Assembly (NCBI GenBank): GCA_964444075.1
Contig: CAYUFF010000040.1
Span: forward strand, 1-7,543
DNA: 7,543 nucleotides
Direction of reading: 5' to 3'
From: CAYUFF01 sp964444075
Lineage (GTDB): Archaea; Aenigmatarchaeota; Aenigmatarchaeia; CG10238-14; SCSR01
This document shows positions 1 through 5,797 of the stretch, piece by piece. How positions within the stretch are numbered: position 1 is the first letter of the stretch; every line of letters begins with the position of its first letter. The notes under the pieces were generated by a model. The model saw only the letters and a list, made by a program, of their open reading frames with translations, made no database searches and was not told the DNA's origin. The position numbers and the translations under genes are program-made.

Positions 1-2
1 GG

Positions 3-878
3 TGCGACTTCGGAGGTTACGCTGGGTATTACGATATCTCGAACCTCAAGCCGGAAAACGTGAGGAAGGGCGTCGTTTTCGGGAGAGGCCAGGTAGGAAC
101 GCTCGAGCCGGGAATTGGTCTCGATGAGTGCAACGTAGTCAGCGGATCCTTGTGCCCGTCTAAGTACGGTGGAGATTACTACATCGTGCCCGAGGGTTAT
201 AGGATTGCAGTCGGAGCTACGGATTGGAAGGGTGGAAGGTCTTGCAGTTACTGCGGTGGTTATCACCTAAGAAAGATAGATTCCTCCTTTTGGTGTAGGT
301 TTACTTATACCACACCGTACGCTTACTGTTTGGAGGCCGTCGGCGCTACGGTCTGCGATAACTACGGTTGCGTGTACAACTACGAGTTTTTGATATGTCC
401 TGACGATAAAGGTTTTTGGGATAAATCTGAAGTGTGGATATTACCGAACGTAGGTACTTGCGTCTCTTGCGATTTCTTGTGTAAAGTGATACCGACGTAC
501 ACCAAAACGTCGGATACGTGCGACAACAAAGGTAAAGCTTGGTGCGACGGGGGTGTCGCGAAGTACTGCGGCCCCGACGGATACGTGTACGAAAAGGCTT
601 GCGCGAGCGGTTGCGGGTCCGGGTTCCGGTATTTCTGCAAGGAGGATTTGTCAAGCCCGCCGACTTCCGAGTGGCATTGTCAGTCTGTTGGAATAGACGA
701 AAAGGCTGTGAGCACCATGGTAGAGGGCGGGGCTTGTTACTATGAGCATATAGTAAGGGAGTGTGGTAAGGGGTGCGGATGGGTTGCGAGCATCAAGGGA
801 GGTTGCATTCTTGGCCCATCGAACTGTCCTAAGTGCGCTGGCGACTGCTGGACGAAGTGTAGGTGCGTGAAGGGCTGA
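3..878 (+). CDS. Cysteine-rich, probably secreted protein, C-terminal part (5' end outside window)
   Basis: The frame is open to the left edge and ends at TGA 876-878, so the GTG at 60 is only an internal candidate start; the sequence before it (CDFGGYAGYYDISNLKPENV) reads as normal protein. About 29 of the 291 visible residues are cysteine. Many are paired as CxxC, CxxxC or CxxxxxC, and the tail is a dense CPKCAGDCWTKCRC cluster. A stretch at bases about 510-645 follows a spacing seen in many exported archaeal cysteine repeats: C, KGKAWCDGG, KYCGPDG, a Tyr/Val-rich stretch, then KACASGCGSG and FC. No C-terminal membrane anchor is visible. The high cysteine content, many aromatics and glycines, and lack of any enzyme motif point to a disulfide-stabilised extracellular or surface protein. 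Metal binding is an alternative. The family is not recognised, and any signal peptide would lie outside the window. It converges on tyrS with a 52-base gap. Confidence 0.8.
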   Translation, partial: CDFGGYAGYYDISNLKPENVRKGVVFGRGQVGTLEPGIGLDECNVVSGSLCPSKYGGDYYIVPEGYRIAVGATDWKGGRSCSYCGGYHLRKIDSSFWCRFTYTTPYAYCLEAVGATVCDNYGCVYNYEFLICPDDKGFWDKSEVWILPNVGTCVSCDFLCKVIPTYTKTSDTCDNKGKAWCDGGVAKYCGPDGYVYEKACASGCGSGFRYFCKEDLSSPPTSEWHCQSVGIDEKAVSTMVEGGACYYEHIVRECGKGCGWVASIKGGCILGPSNCPKCAGDCWTKCRCVKG

Positions 879-930
879 AGGGAGTCCAACACCTTCAATT
901 CTTCCGAACTACCCTCCTGCGTCATCGTCA

Positions 931-1938
931 TCAGAAGAAATACTCAGATTTTTCCATGCTCTTCCTGACATCTTCGAGAAAGCTTTCGTTCACCTCAAAG
1001 TATTTCCTAACAGGTTCGGTGAACTTTATGAGGTAGTTTGCGACCGCGTTCTTGAGCTCCAAAGGATGCATTCCTTCCACGAAAGCCTTCTCGAGTTCCC
1101 CGTAAGACTCGTAAACCTTACCTTCAACCTCAACCTTACCGAAGTAAGGGAAAATAAAATACTTGGCTATCTCGAGGACGGGGTTTTCCCTAGACTCTCT
1201 TGCCGGACACCAAGCCTTCAGGATTTTCTTCCTTATGCTTTCCTCGCTCTCGTGGACTATCACGCAAGTCTCCGGCTTGCTCGCGCTCATCTTTTCCTCG
1301 GGACCCCTTAAAGAAGTTATCAACGGTGTAAACAGGCACACTGGCCTCTTCCACCCCACTTCCTCCAAGATCTCCCTACCCAGCATGTAGATGTGCCTCT
1401 GGTCGATCCCTCCCAGCGCGACGTCAGCTTCCAAGTACTTAACGTCGACGTTCTGCATGATTGGATAGATTAATCCAGAAACCTTCGGAGACTCTCCGAA
1501 CCTCACGACCTCGCTGGCAGCCCTCATGGCCCTTTTAACGCTTACCATTCCGCTCAGCTTGAGCGTGTCCCTCACGTAATCCTCTGAGGTCTGGAACCCG
1601 CTTCCCCTGACGAACTTAACCTTTTCTCGGTATTCCTCCTTCAAAATTTTCCTCAGACAAACCTCCACATACTCAGACCTTACTTCCATCTCTTCCCAAG
1701 GCGTTTTCCTATCGTCAAGGTACGCGTGGTAATCAGCGATTAACACAGTAGCCTTGCCGCCGCACTCTATCAAGTCCATGAGCTTCATAAAAGGCACTAG
1801 ATAACCTATGTGAACAGGGCCCGTAGGGGCTATTCCCCAGTAGAAGTTGAAGCTACCCCTTTCAAGCAATCCCTCGAACTCTTCCTCGGTAACTATCTCC
1901 GCCAAGTTCCTTCTCGCGACATCATTCATGCCCTTCAC
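931..1938 (-). CDS. tyrS: Tyrosyl-tRNA synthetase, archaeal/eukaryotic type
   Basis: A class I aminoacyl-tRNA synthetase that charges tRNA-Tyr with tyrosine in the cytoplasm. With the GTG start at 1938 it has 335 residues, a usual archaeal length. The ATP-binding HIGH signature appears as HIGY (43-46, in GPVHIGYL) and KMSKS as KMSAS (216-220). Tyr33 (FYWG) and the YPIMQxxD block ending at Asp165 match the tyrosine-binding positions that separate TyrRS from TrpRS. GGIDQRHIYMLGRE (176-189) and HPLELKNAVA (291-300) are also typical. The phrasing (FxWGxxPTGPVHIGYLVP, ADYHAYLDD, YPIMQ, GGIDQR) resembles crenarchaeal and eukaryotic cytoplasmic TyrRS more than the Methanocaldococcus form. Start choice: the open frame runs on to 1992, but that part lies inside the tRNA gene. 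AGGAG at 1950-1946 sits 7 bases before GTG 1938. The ATG at 1929 (332 residues) is the alternative. It is probably co-transcribed with the tRNA. Confidence 0.96.
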   Translation of the reverse strand: MKGMNDVARRNLAEIVTEEEFEGLLERGSFNFYWGIAPTGPVHIGYLVPFMKLMDLIECGGKATVLIADYHAYLDDRKTPWEEMEVRSEYVEVCLRKILKEEYREKVKFVRGSGFQTSEDYVRDTLKLSGMVSVKRAMRAASEVVRFGESPKVSGLIYPIMQNVDVKYLEADVALGGIDQRHIYMLGREILEEVGWKRPVCLFTPLITSLRGPEEKMSASKPETCVIVHESEESIRKKILKAWCPARESRENPVLEIAKYFIFPYFGKVEVEGKVYESYGELEKAFVEGMHPLELKNAVANYLIKFTEPVRKYFEVNESFLEDVRKSMEKSEYFF

Positions 1939-1945
1939 CCAAGCT

Positions 1946-1950
1946 CTCCT
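1946..1950 (-). promoter_or_regulatory. Ribosome-binding site of tyrS abutting the tRNA 3' end
   Basis: AGGAG starts at the base immediately after the tRNA-Ala discriminator and lies 7 bases before GTG 1938. It favours that GTG as the tyrS start over ATG 1929, which would be 16 bases away. If RNase Z cuts after the discriminator, the released tyrS mRNA would begin with this motif. Confidence 0.6.
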
Positions 1951-2022
1951 TGGACCGGCCGGGATTCGAACCCGGAGCCTCCGCCTTGCCATGGCGGCGA
2001 TCTACCGTTGATCTACCGGCCC
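1951..2022 (-). tRNA. tRNA-Ala, anticodon GGC
   Basis: The minus strand folds as a complete 72-base cloverleaf. The acceptor is GGGCCGG/CCGGTCC, the D arm GATC-loop-GATC, the anticodon arm CCGCC-ATGGCAA-GGCGG, the variable loop is 5 bases, and the T arm is CCGGG-TTCGAAT-CCCGG, followed by discriminator A. The anticodon GGC reads GCC/GCU (alanine). Base pair 3-70 is the G:U wobble that is the main alanine identity element, which independently supports the call. No intron is present and CCA is not encoded: the discriminator is followed by AGGAG. The gene lies directly upstream of tyrS on the same strand. Confidence 0.96.
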
Positions 2023-2049
2023 TCAGCTCAATTAAAATTTATCCTGTTG

Positions 2050-2058
2050 CTTTAATAG
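2050..2058 (-). promoter_or_regulatory. Possible TATA element for the tRNA-Ala/tyrS transcript
   Basis: On the minus strand CTATTAAAG is centred about 32 bases before the tRNA 5' end, which would place transcription start a few bases upstream of the mature tRNA. A second AT-rich stretch (AAATTTTAAT, 2040-2031) is too close to the tRNA to serve as its TATA box. No clear BRE is visible and the whole region is AT-rich, so the assignment is weak. Confidence 0.3.
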
Positions 2059-2100
2059 TTCGAACGCCCAGCTTTTACTACAGTCAAAAATTTTGTCTGA

Positions 2101-2282
2101 GATAAAAAATTCATTACTCCCCGAAACTTCTGCCTTAGCAGCGTAGTGTTCCTAGAAGTGAAGAAGAAGGAACTCAGGAATGAAATTGAACTCTACTACC
2201 TCAAAACTCCAGAAGGTTACGAAGTAGATTTTTTGGTTAAGAAAACTTGAGAATCAAACAGCTGTTAGAGATTAAGGTATAG
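2101..2282 (+). pseudogene. Remnant of a DUF4143-type AAA ATPase (C-terminal tail)
   Basis: The frame from 2101 to the TGA at 2248 contains SVVFLEVKKKELRNEIELYY, then LKTPEGYEVDFLVKK. This matches the characteristic C-terminal pattern of archaeal and bacterial DUF4143 ATPases (xxVFLELxRR, YYxKTxxGxEVDFxVK). The family then continues with a KIKELIQV-like segment; here LRIKQLLEIKV appears one frame over (2247-2279, stop TAG 2280-2282), implying a small frameshift near 2242-2248. The whole N-terminal P-loop ATPase domain is absent, and upstream bases have stops in this frame. Such ATPases are usually 380-450 residues, so only about one eighth remains. It is almost certainly non-functional. The left boundary of homology is uncertain and may lie nearer 2136. 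Confidence 0.6.
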
Positions 2283-2545
2283 GCAAAGATTATTACACTT
2301 CCCGCCAAACCAGAAAGTATCAAAAAACAATTTTCTTCCCAGCCTATCTGAATACTTTCTACAATAATAGCTGGCGATTGCGTAAAAAATCATCATGATA
2401 CCTATAGCCAGCCCAAAATTCTCGATTCCCACAAAACGTTCTATAAACACGATATAGAAAAGTCCTAATAAACCTCCAGCAAATCCAGATATTAAGTTAG
2501 ATACCAAAAAATTTCGTAGTTTTTAATTCTCCTGTGCGCCCTCAT
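2237..2545 (-). pseudogene. Remnant of an MFS transporter (N-terminal part, frameshifted)
   Basis: Three segments in two frames join into one MFS N-terminus. From ATG 2545 the frame reads to KNYEIF. The adjacent frame then carries LVSNLISGFAGGLLG and a long hydrophobic run to YSDRLGRK, the MFS motif A after transmembrane helix 2. The first frame then resumes with LILSGLAGSVIIFAYTLISN, matching helix 3. The shifts fall in two six-base homopolymers (plus-strand A runs at 2506-2511 and 2322-2327): one base too few, then one too many, so they cancel. Similarity ends near 2264, after about 100 of the roughly 400 residues an intact MFS permease has. The rest is replaced by the opposing ATPase remnant. 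The uninterrupted piece at 2265-2507 could be mistaken for a small membrane protein. Sequencing error could explain the shifts but not the truncation. Confidence 0.6.
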
Positions 2546-2608
2546 ACAAGGAAATGAGGAGAATAAAGAGAGTAATTGTTTTGTCACACCAGTGTGTCTT
2601 CAAAGTGT

Positions 2609-4561
2609 TTATACCCTTTCAAGAATCTTTCTCAACTTCTCCACACACTCTGGATTAGCAAGCGTCGACAAATCTCCAAGCTCCTCTTTCCTCAACAACC
2701 TCCTTAGAATTCTTCTCATTATCTTACCGCTCCTCGTCTTCGGCAAGTCATCGACCTGAATGATTTCGGCAGGCTTGGCTATGGGGCTTATCCTCTTCCT
2801 CACCAGTTCGATTATCTCTCGCTTAATTTCATCGGTTAGCTTCGCTCCTGGCTTCAACACAACCAAAGCTAGCGGGACCTCTCCTTTGATAGGGTCGGGC
2901 TTTCCTATAACAGCCGATTCGACCACGAGCCTGTGCATGTCTATAGCATCCTCGATCTCGGCGTTCGACAACCTGTGACCAGCGACCTTCAGGACGTCAT
3001 CCTCCCTTCCGGTAATCCTCACCATCCCTTTCTTGTCCATGTAAGCTCCGTCGCTGGTATAGTAGATTTCCTTTCCGAACTTGCTCCAATAAGTTTTTAG
3101 GTATCTCTCAGGGTCCCTCCACAATCCTCGCAACATCCCGGGAGCGAACGGAGGAAGAATTACAAGCGAACCTGTTTGCCCTGGTTTTACTTCTTTACCG
3201 TTCTCGTCTAAGATAGAAGCTTTGACTCCGGGAAATCCTCTTCCCGCGACGCTCGGTACGAAAGGCCCTACTCCCGGTAAGGCGTTTATCAGCGTGCCTC
3301 CGGTTTCCGTTTGCCACCAAGTATCGATGATAGGACATCTCCCTCCTCCCACGACTTTGAAGTACCACATCCAAGAATCCTTGTCGATTGGTTCTCCTAC
3401 GGTTCCGAGGATTCTCAGGCTGCTCAAATCGTGTTTTTTGACCCACTCGTCTCCGCACCTCATGAGCATCCTGATAGCAGTCGGTGCCGTGTAGAAAATC
3501 GTTACTCCGTGCTTTTCTATTATCTTCCACCACCTGTCTGGCTGTGGATAATCTGGAGTTCCCTCGTGGATGAGCATGGTAGCGCCGTTGAGCAATGGAC
3601 CGTAGCAAGCGTAAGTATGTCCAGTAATCCAGCCTATGTCGCTAGTACACCAGAAAACGTCTTCATCGTGTAAGTCAAAATCCCACCTTGCCGTCCAGTA
3701 GGCTTGTACCAAGTATCCGCCGGTGGTGTGTAATATACCTTTCGGTTTTCCCGTGGTACCAGACGTATGCAAGATGAACAAAGGGTCTTCGCTGTCCATC
3801 ACTTCCGGCTTGCAGTAAGCTTCCGCATCCTTCGTAATGATATGCCACCACAAGTCGCGACCTTCTTTCCAGGGAATTTCGTTTCCAGCCCTCTTCACTA
3901 CGATGACCTTTTCTACGCTAGTTCCTTCCACGGCTTCATCCGCCTGCTTCTTCAGCTCTATCAACTTACCCCTCCGATAATAACCATCGGCAGTAATCAG
4001 AATCTTTGCTTCCGCATCGAGTATCCTCGTCTTAAGAGCTTGAGGGCTAAAAGCCGAGAAGACTACCGAATGAATCGCCCCTATTCTTGCGCACGCTAAC
4101 ATAGCGATTTGGACCTCGGGAATTAGCGGTAGGTATATCGATACCCTATCACCCTTCTTCACGCCCAACTCCTTTAGAGCATTAGCCAGCTTGTTCACCT
4201 CTCGGTAAAGGTCGTAGTAAGTTAAAATCCTACATCCTTCCTCTGGTCTATCAGGTTCCCATATTATCGCCGCCTTGTTCCTCCTCCAGGTTTCGACGTG
4301 CCTATCTAAGCAGTTGTAGGAAGCGTTGAGCTTTCCTCCCACGAACCACTTAAAATAAGGAGGCTTCCAGACGAAATCTTTCTTCCAAGGCTTGAACCAA
4401 GTAATGCCTTCTCTCGCAAGCTTTGCCCAAAACTTTACAGGATTTCTTTGAGCCTGTCTGTAGATTTTCTCGTCCTTCACCCAAGCAACCTTCTTCATCT
4501 CCGCAGAAGGATAGTAAACGTTACCTTTTTTCACGACCCACTTCACGCCTTTTTCTATCAT
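2609..4561 (-). CDS. acs: Acetyl-CoA synthetase, AMP-forming
   Basis: It activates acetate with ATP to acetyl-AMP and transfers the acetyl group to CoA in the cytoplasm. Motifs in order (650-residue numbering): phosphate-binding loop TSGTTGKPKG (266-275); DIGWITGHTY (308-317); LGTVGEP (385-391); DTWWQTETGG (413-422), whose tryptophan limits the acyl pocket to acetate-size substrates; YTSDGA (501-506); hinge GREDDVLKVAGHR (519-531); and C-terminal PKTRSGKIMRR (607-617). The last contains the catalytic lysine, Lys613, a known acetylation target in this family. No key residue is missing, and the length matches the usual 640-660. Start choice: ATG 4561 is preferred because a BRE/TATA-like element lies about 30 bases upstream and no Shine-Dalgarno is near. 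TTG 4588 (659 residues, overlapping the HAD gene by 11 bases, AAAGG about 10 bases away) is the alternative. In archaea this enzyme usually serves acetate assimilation. Confidence 0.96.
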   Translation of the reverse strand: MIEKGVKWVVKKGNVYYPSAEMKKVAWVKDEKIYRQAQRNPVKFWAKLAREGITWFKPWKKDFVWKPPYFKWFVGGKLNASYNCLDRHVETWRRNKAAIIWEPDRPEEGCRILTYYDLYREVNKLANALKELGVKKGDRVSIYLPLIPEVQIAMLACARIGAIHSVVFSAFSPQALKTRILDAEAKILITADGYYRRGKLIELKKQADEAVEGTSVEKVIVVKRAGNEIPWKEGRDLWWHIITKDAEAYCKPEVMDSEDPLFILHTSGTTGKPKGILHTTGGYLVQAYWTARWDFDLHDEDVFWCTSDIGWITGHTYACYGPLLNGATMLIHEGTPDYPQPDRWWKIIEKHGVTIFYTAPTAIRMLMRCGDEWVKKHDLSSLRILGTVGEPIDKDSWMWYFKVVGGGRCPIIDTWWQTETGGTLINALPGVGPFVPSVAGRGFPGVKASILDENGKEVKPGQTGSLVILPPFAPGMLRGLWRDPERYLKTYWSKFGKEIYYTSDGAYMDKKGMVRITGREDDVLKVAGHRLSNAEIEDAIDMHRLVVESAVIGKPDPIKGEVPLALVVLKPGAKLTDEIKREIIELVRKRISPIAKPAEIIQVDDLPKTRSGKIMRRILRRLLRKEELGDLSTLANPECVEKLRKILERV

Positions 4562-4577
4562 CGTAAAAATTTTTGTG

Positions 4578-4982
4578 TTAGACTTCAAATAAAATTAACC
4601 TTTCGGCGTTTTCGAGGAAATCCGCGGGCGATAAGTATGTGTAGCCCGCTTTCTTAGCTGCTCGCTCGTCCCTCTCCTCGTCTCCAACGTAGAACGCTTT
4701 CGTCGGCTTGTACAAAAGCTTCAGCCATTTTAACCAGAGTGGCTTAAAAGGATGTCCCGGTAGCACGAAGTCGAGCCGAAAGTTGTAGAGACTTTTGCAA
4801 AGCTTCATAGCTTCCCTACCCTTCTCCAAGTTCCCTACGGTCCCTACGTAACTCTCCTTGCAATCCCGCTTTATCCTAGCGAGCAATTCCAACCTCACAG
4901 GCCCTTGCGGTTCTCCCACCTCTAGCGTGCCGTCGACGTCGAAAGCGAAGACCACTTTTTTCTCCGCGCTATCGCGCATCAT
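4578..4982 (-). CDS. Small HAD-superfamily phosphatase-like protein
   Basis: A 134-residue haloacid-dehalogenase fold protein, probably a magnesium-dependent phosphohydrolase. Motif I is FAFDVDGTLE (13-21), with the nucleophile Asp15 and the acid/base Asp17. Motif II is probably the threonine in YVGTVGN (Thr48), and motif III a lysine in PLWLKWLK (Lys85 or Lys88). Motif IV is the acidic FYVGDEERDERAAKKAG (97-113, Asp101 and Asp105). There is no room for a sizeable cap domain, so it is a minimal, capless member that would favour large or exposed substrates or act with a partner; the substrate cannot be read from sequence. Tandem ATG codons lie at 4982 and 4979. GGGGAG ends 12 bases before the first, a slightly long spacing. 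It overlaps the upstream membrane-protein gene by 14 bases, suggesting translational coupling. Confidence 0.87.
   Translation of the reverse strand: MMRDSAEKKVVFAFDVDGTLEVGEPQGPVRLELLARIKRDCKESYVGTVGNLEKGREAMKLCKSLYNFRLDFVLPGHPFKPLWLKWLKLLYKPTKAFYVGDEERDERAAKKAGYTYLSPADFLENAERLILFEV
4587..4605 (-). promoter_or_regulatory. Candidate BRE/TATA promoter of acs (leaderless)
   Basis: On the minus strand CGAAAGG (BRE-like, 4605-4599) is followed by TTAATTTTATTT (4598-4587). The AT core is centred 29-31 bases before ATG 4561, as expected for a leaderless archaeal transcript. It lies inside the last codons of the HAD gene, so acs may be expressed independently of the genes upstream. Confidence 0.45.
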
Positions 4983-5754
4983 TCTTTACTTTCGCTCCCC
5001 TTCCAAAATCCTTTACCCTCGAGACAACTACGGACCCGGTTAAGCCTATCCCTCCGGCCAAGGGAAACGCGAGGTTACCGCAAAGGAGGTAGAGAAACGG
5101 CCCTAGAACCCAACCGATACCGGCAAAGAGTTGCGAGTACTTCCTTCCTATCGCTAGGGATTTCAACCCGGATTTTTCTCCGTAGCGTCTCCCAGCCATG
5201 GCGAGCTTGAGAACGTAGGATGGGCGAGAAAGCGATTGCCCCGAAGCTTCCAGCAACATAGAAGCAATTAACCCCGGTTCGGCATAGCCAAGAAGCTTGT
5301 AACTCGCCTCGCAGAACTGCGGGAACAAACATCGCGACAGAGTAGTCGTCGCCGTCCCGCTGGCTACGGCGTTCTGCAACTTCTTAAATTTTTTACCGAC
5401 TCTGTCGCCGAGCCGAGCCGTCAGGCTTCCCAGCAAGCTTGTCAGACCCATTCGCAAGCTAGCGGCACAAACGCCGGCGACGACGTTAATGTCGCTCCCG
5501 CGCAAGTCGTGCGCGTACAGCTTCGCTTGCTCCAACATCGTGTACGCGAGGTCTTTCAGGAGAGGAAATGTGTAACCTTTTTCGAGCGAGAGATAAGCTA
5601 AGATACTGCCTCCCAGCAACCCAACGGCAAAGGTGTAGCTCGAATACCCTCCGAGGAACTTTAAGAACTCACCACCGCCGACGTCCTCGTATTTTCCTTC
5701 GAAAATACCATACAATCTCCTAGTGCATTCCCTGAGCTTCTTCAGAGCTTTCAT
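4969..5754 (-). CDS. Unrecognised membrane-associated protein
   Basis: 261 residues; the family is not recognised. Hydrophobic, glycine-rich stretches lie at about 37-56 (SSYTFAVGLLGGSILAYL), 89-111 (INVVAGVCAASLRMGLTSLLG) and 207-245 (LFAGIGWVLGPFLYLLCGN, then PLAGGIGLTGSVVVS). The last is long enough for two helices. A Thr/Ala-rich stretch at 129-139 and a helical, moderately hydrophobic middle lie between them. Both ends are basic: the N-terminus has KALKKLRECTRRLYG and the C-terminus RVKDFGRGAKVKND. Five cysteines are scattered without a metal motif. No catalytic signature is visible. It starts at ATG 5754, 27 bases after the HD gene, with no Shine-Dalgarno but a TATA-like element 28 bases upstream. 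It overlaps the HAD gene by 14 bases, so the two probably act together. Three or four membrane segments are likely, though a soluble alanine/glycine-rich helical protein cannot be excluded. Confidence 0.72.
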   Translation of the reverse strand: MKALKKLRECTRRLYGIFEGKYEDVGGGEFLKFLGGYSSYTFAVGLLGGSILAYLSLEKGYTFPLLKDLAYTMLEQAKLYAHDLRGSDINVVAGVCAASLRMGLTSLLGSLTARLGDRVGKKFKKLQNAVASGTATTTLSRCLFPQFCEASYKLLGYAEPGLIASMLLEASGQSLSRPSYVLKLAMAGRRYGEKSGLKSLAIGRKYSQLFAGIGWVLGPFLYLLCGNLAFPLAGGIGLTGSVVVSRVKDFGRGAKVKNDAR

Positions 5755-5777
5755 CGTCTGAAAGTTTGAAGCCCAAA

Positions 5778-5797
5778 GTTTTTAAAGGTTTTTCGCG
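5778..5797 (-). promoter_or_regulatory. Candidate BRE/TATA promoter of the membrane-protein gene
   Basis: On the minus strand CGCGAAAAAC precedes CTTTAAAAAC (5787-5778). The TATA-like core is centred about 28 bases before ATG 5754, where a leaderless archaeal promoter should lie. It overlaps the stop codon of the HD gene, so the membrane protein and HAD genes could be transcribed apart from the kinase/HD pair. Confidence 0.5.

Larger units (their letters stand above)
2023..2608. other. AT-rich stretch with only decayed genes
   Basis: This stretch lies between the tRNA-Ala 5' end and the acs stop codon and has no intact gene. Sample 60-base rows contain 18-25 G/C, whereas the neighbouring genes are nearer half. 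Bases about 2101-2282 carry a plus-strand DUF4143-type ATPase remnant and 2237-2545 a minus-strand MFS transporter remnant, and the two overlap at their broken ends. Bases 2023-2100 hold only the presumed tRNA promoter. Bases 2546-2608 hold the acs 3' flank with a short imperfect hairpin (CACACCAGTGTG, 2585-2596). No insertion-sequence ends, target duplications or long repeats were seen. Confidence 0.65.

Noticed and set aside
740..931. Minus-strand 63-codon frame starting in the tyrS stop (ATGA overlap)
   Set aside because: The overlap looks like translational coupling, but most of the frame is antisense to the cysteine-rich gene and is a His/Pro-rich shadow without domain features.
1939..1992. 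N-terminal extension of TyrRS from ATG 1992
   Set aside because: The extra 18 residues are encoded by the 3' half of the tRNA-Ala gene and do not resemble the TyrRS N-terminus.
2057..2069. GTTCGAAC motif resembling a tRNA T loop, possible second tRNA or attachment-site copy
   Set aside because: The flanks do not pair into a T arm and similarity to tRNA-Ala covers only about eight bases. The AT-rich region also lies on the 5' side of the tRNA, not the 3' side where integrases usually insert.
2265..2507. Intact 80-residue membrane protein from TTG 2507
   Set aside because: Its flanking frames carry the missing parts of an MFS N-terminus, so it is the middle piece of a frameshifted remnant.
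2585..2596. CACACCAGTGTG inverted repeat downstream of acs as terminator or operator
   Set aside because: The stem is only 4-5 pairs and no T run follows on the minus strand, so it may be chance.
2554..2658. Short plus-strand frame MRRIKRVIV reading into the acs 3' end
   Set aside because: It is about 34 codons, mostly antisense to acs, with no ribosome-binding site or promoter.
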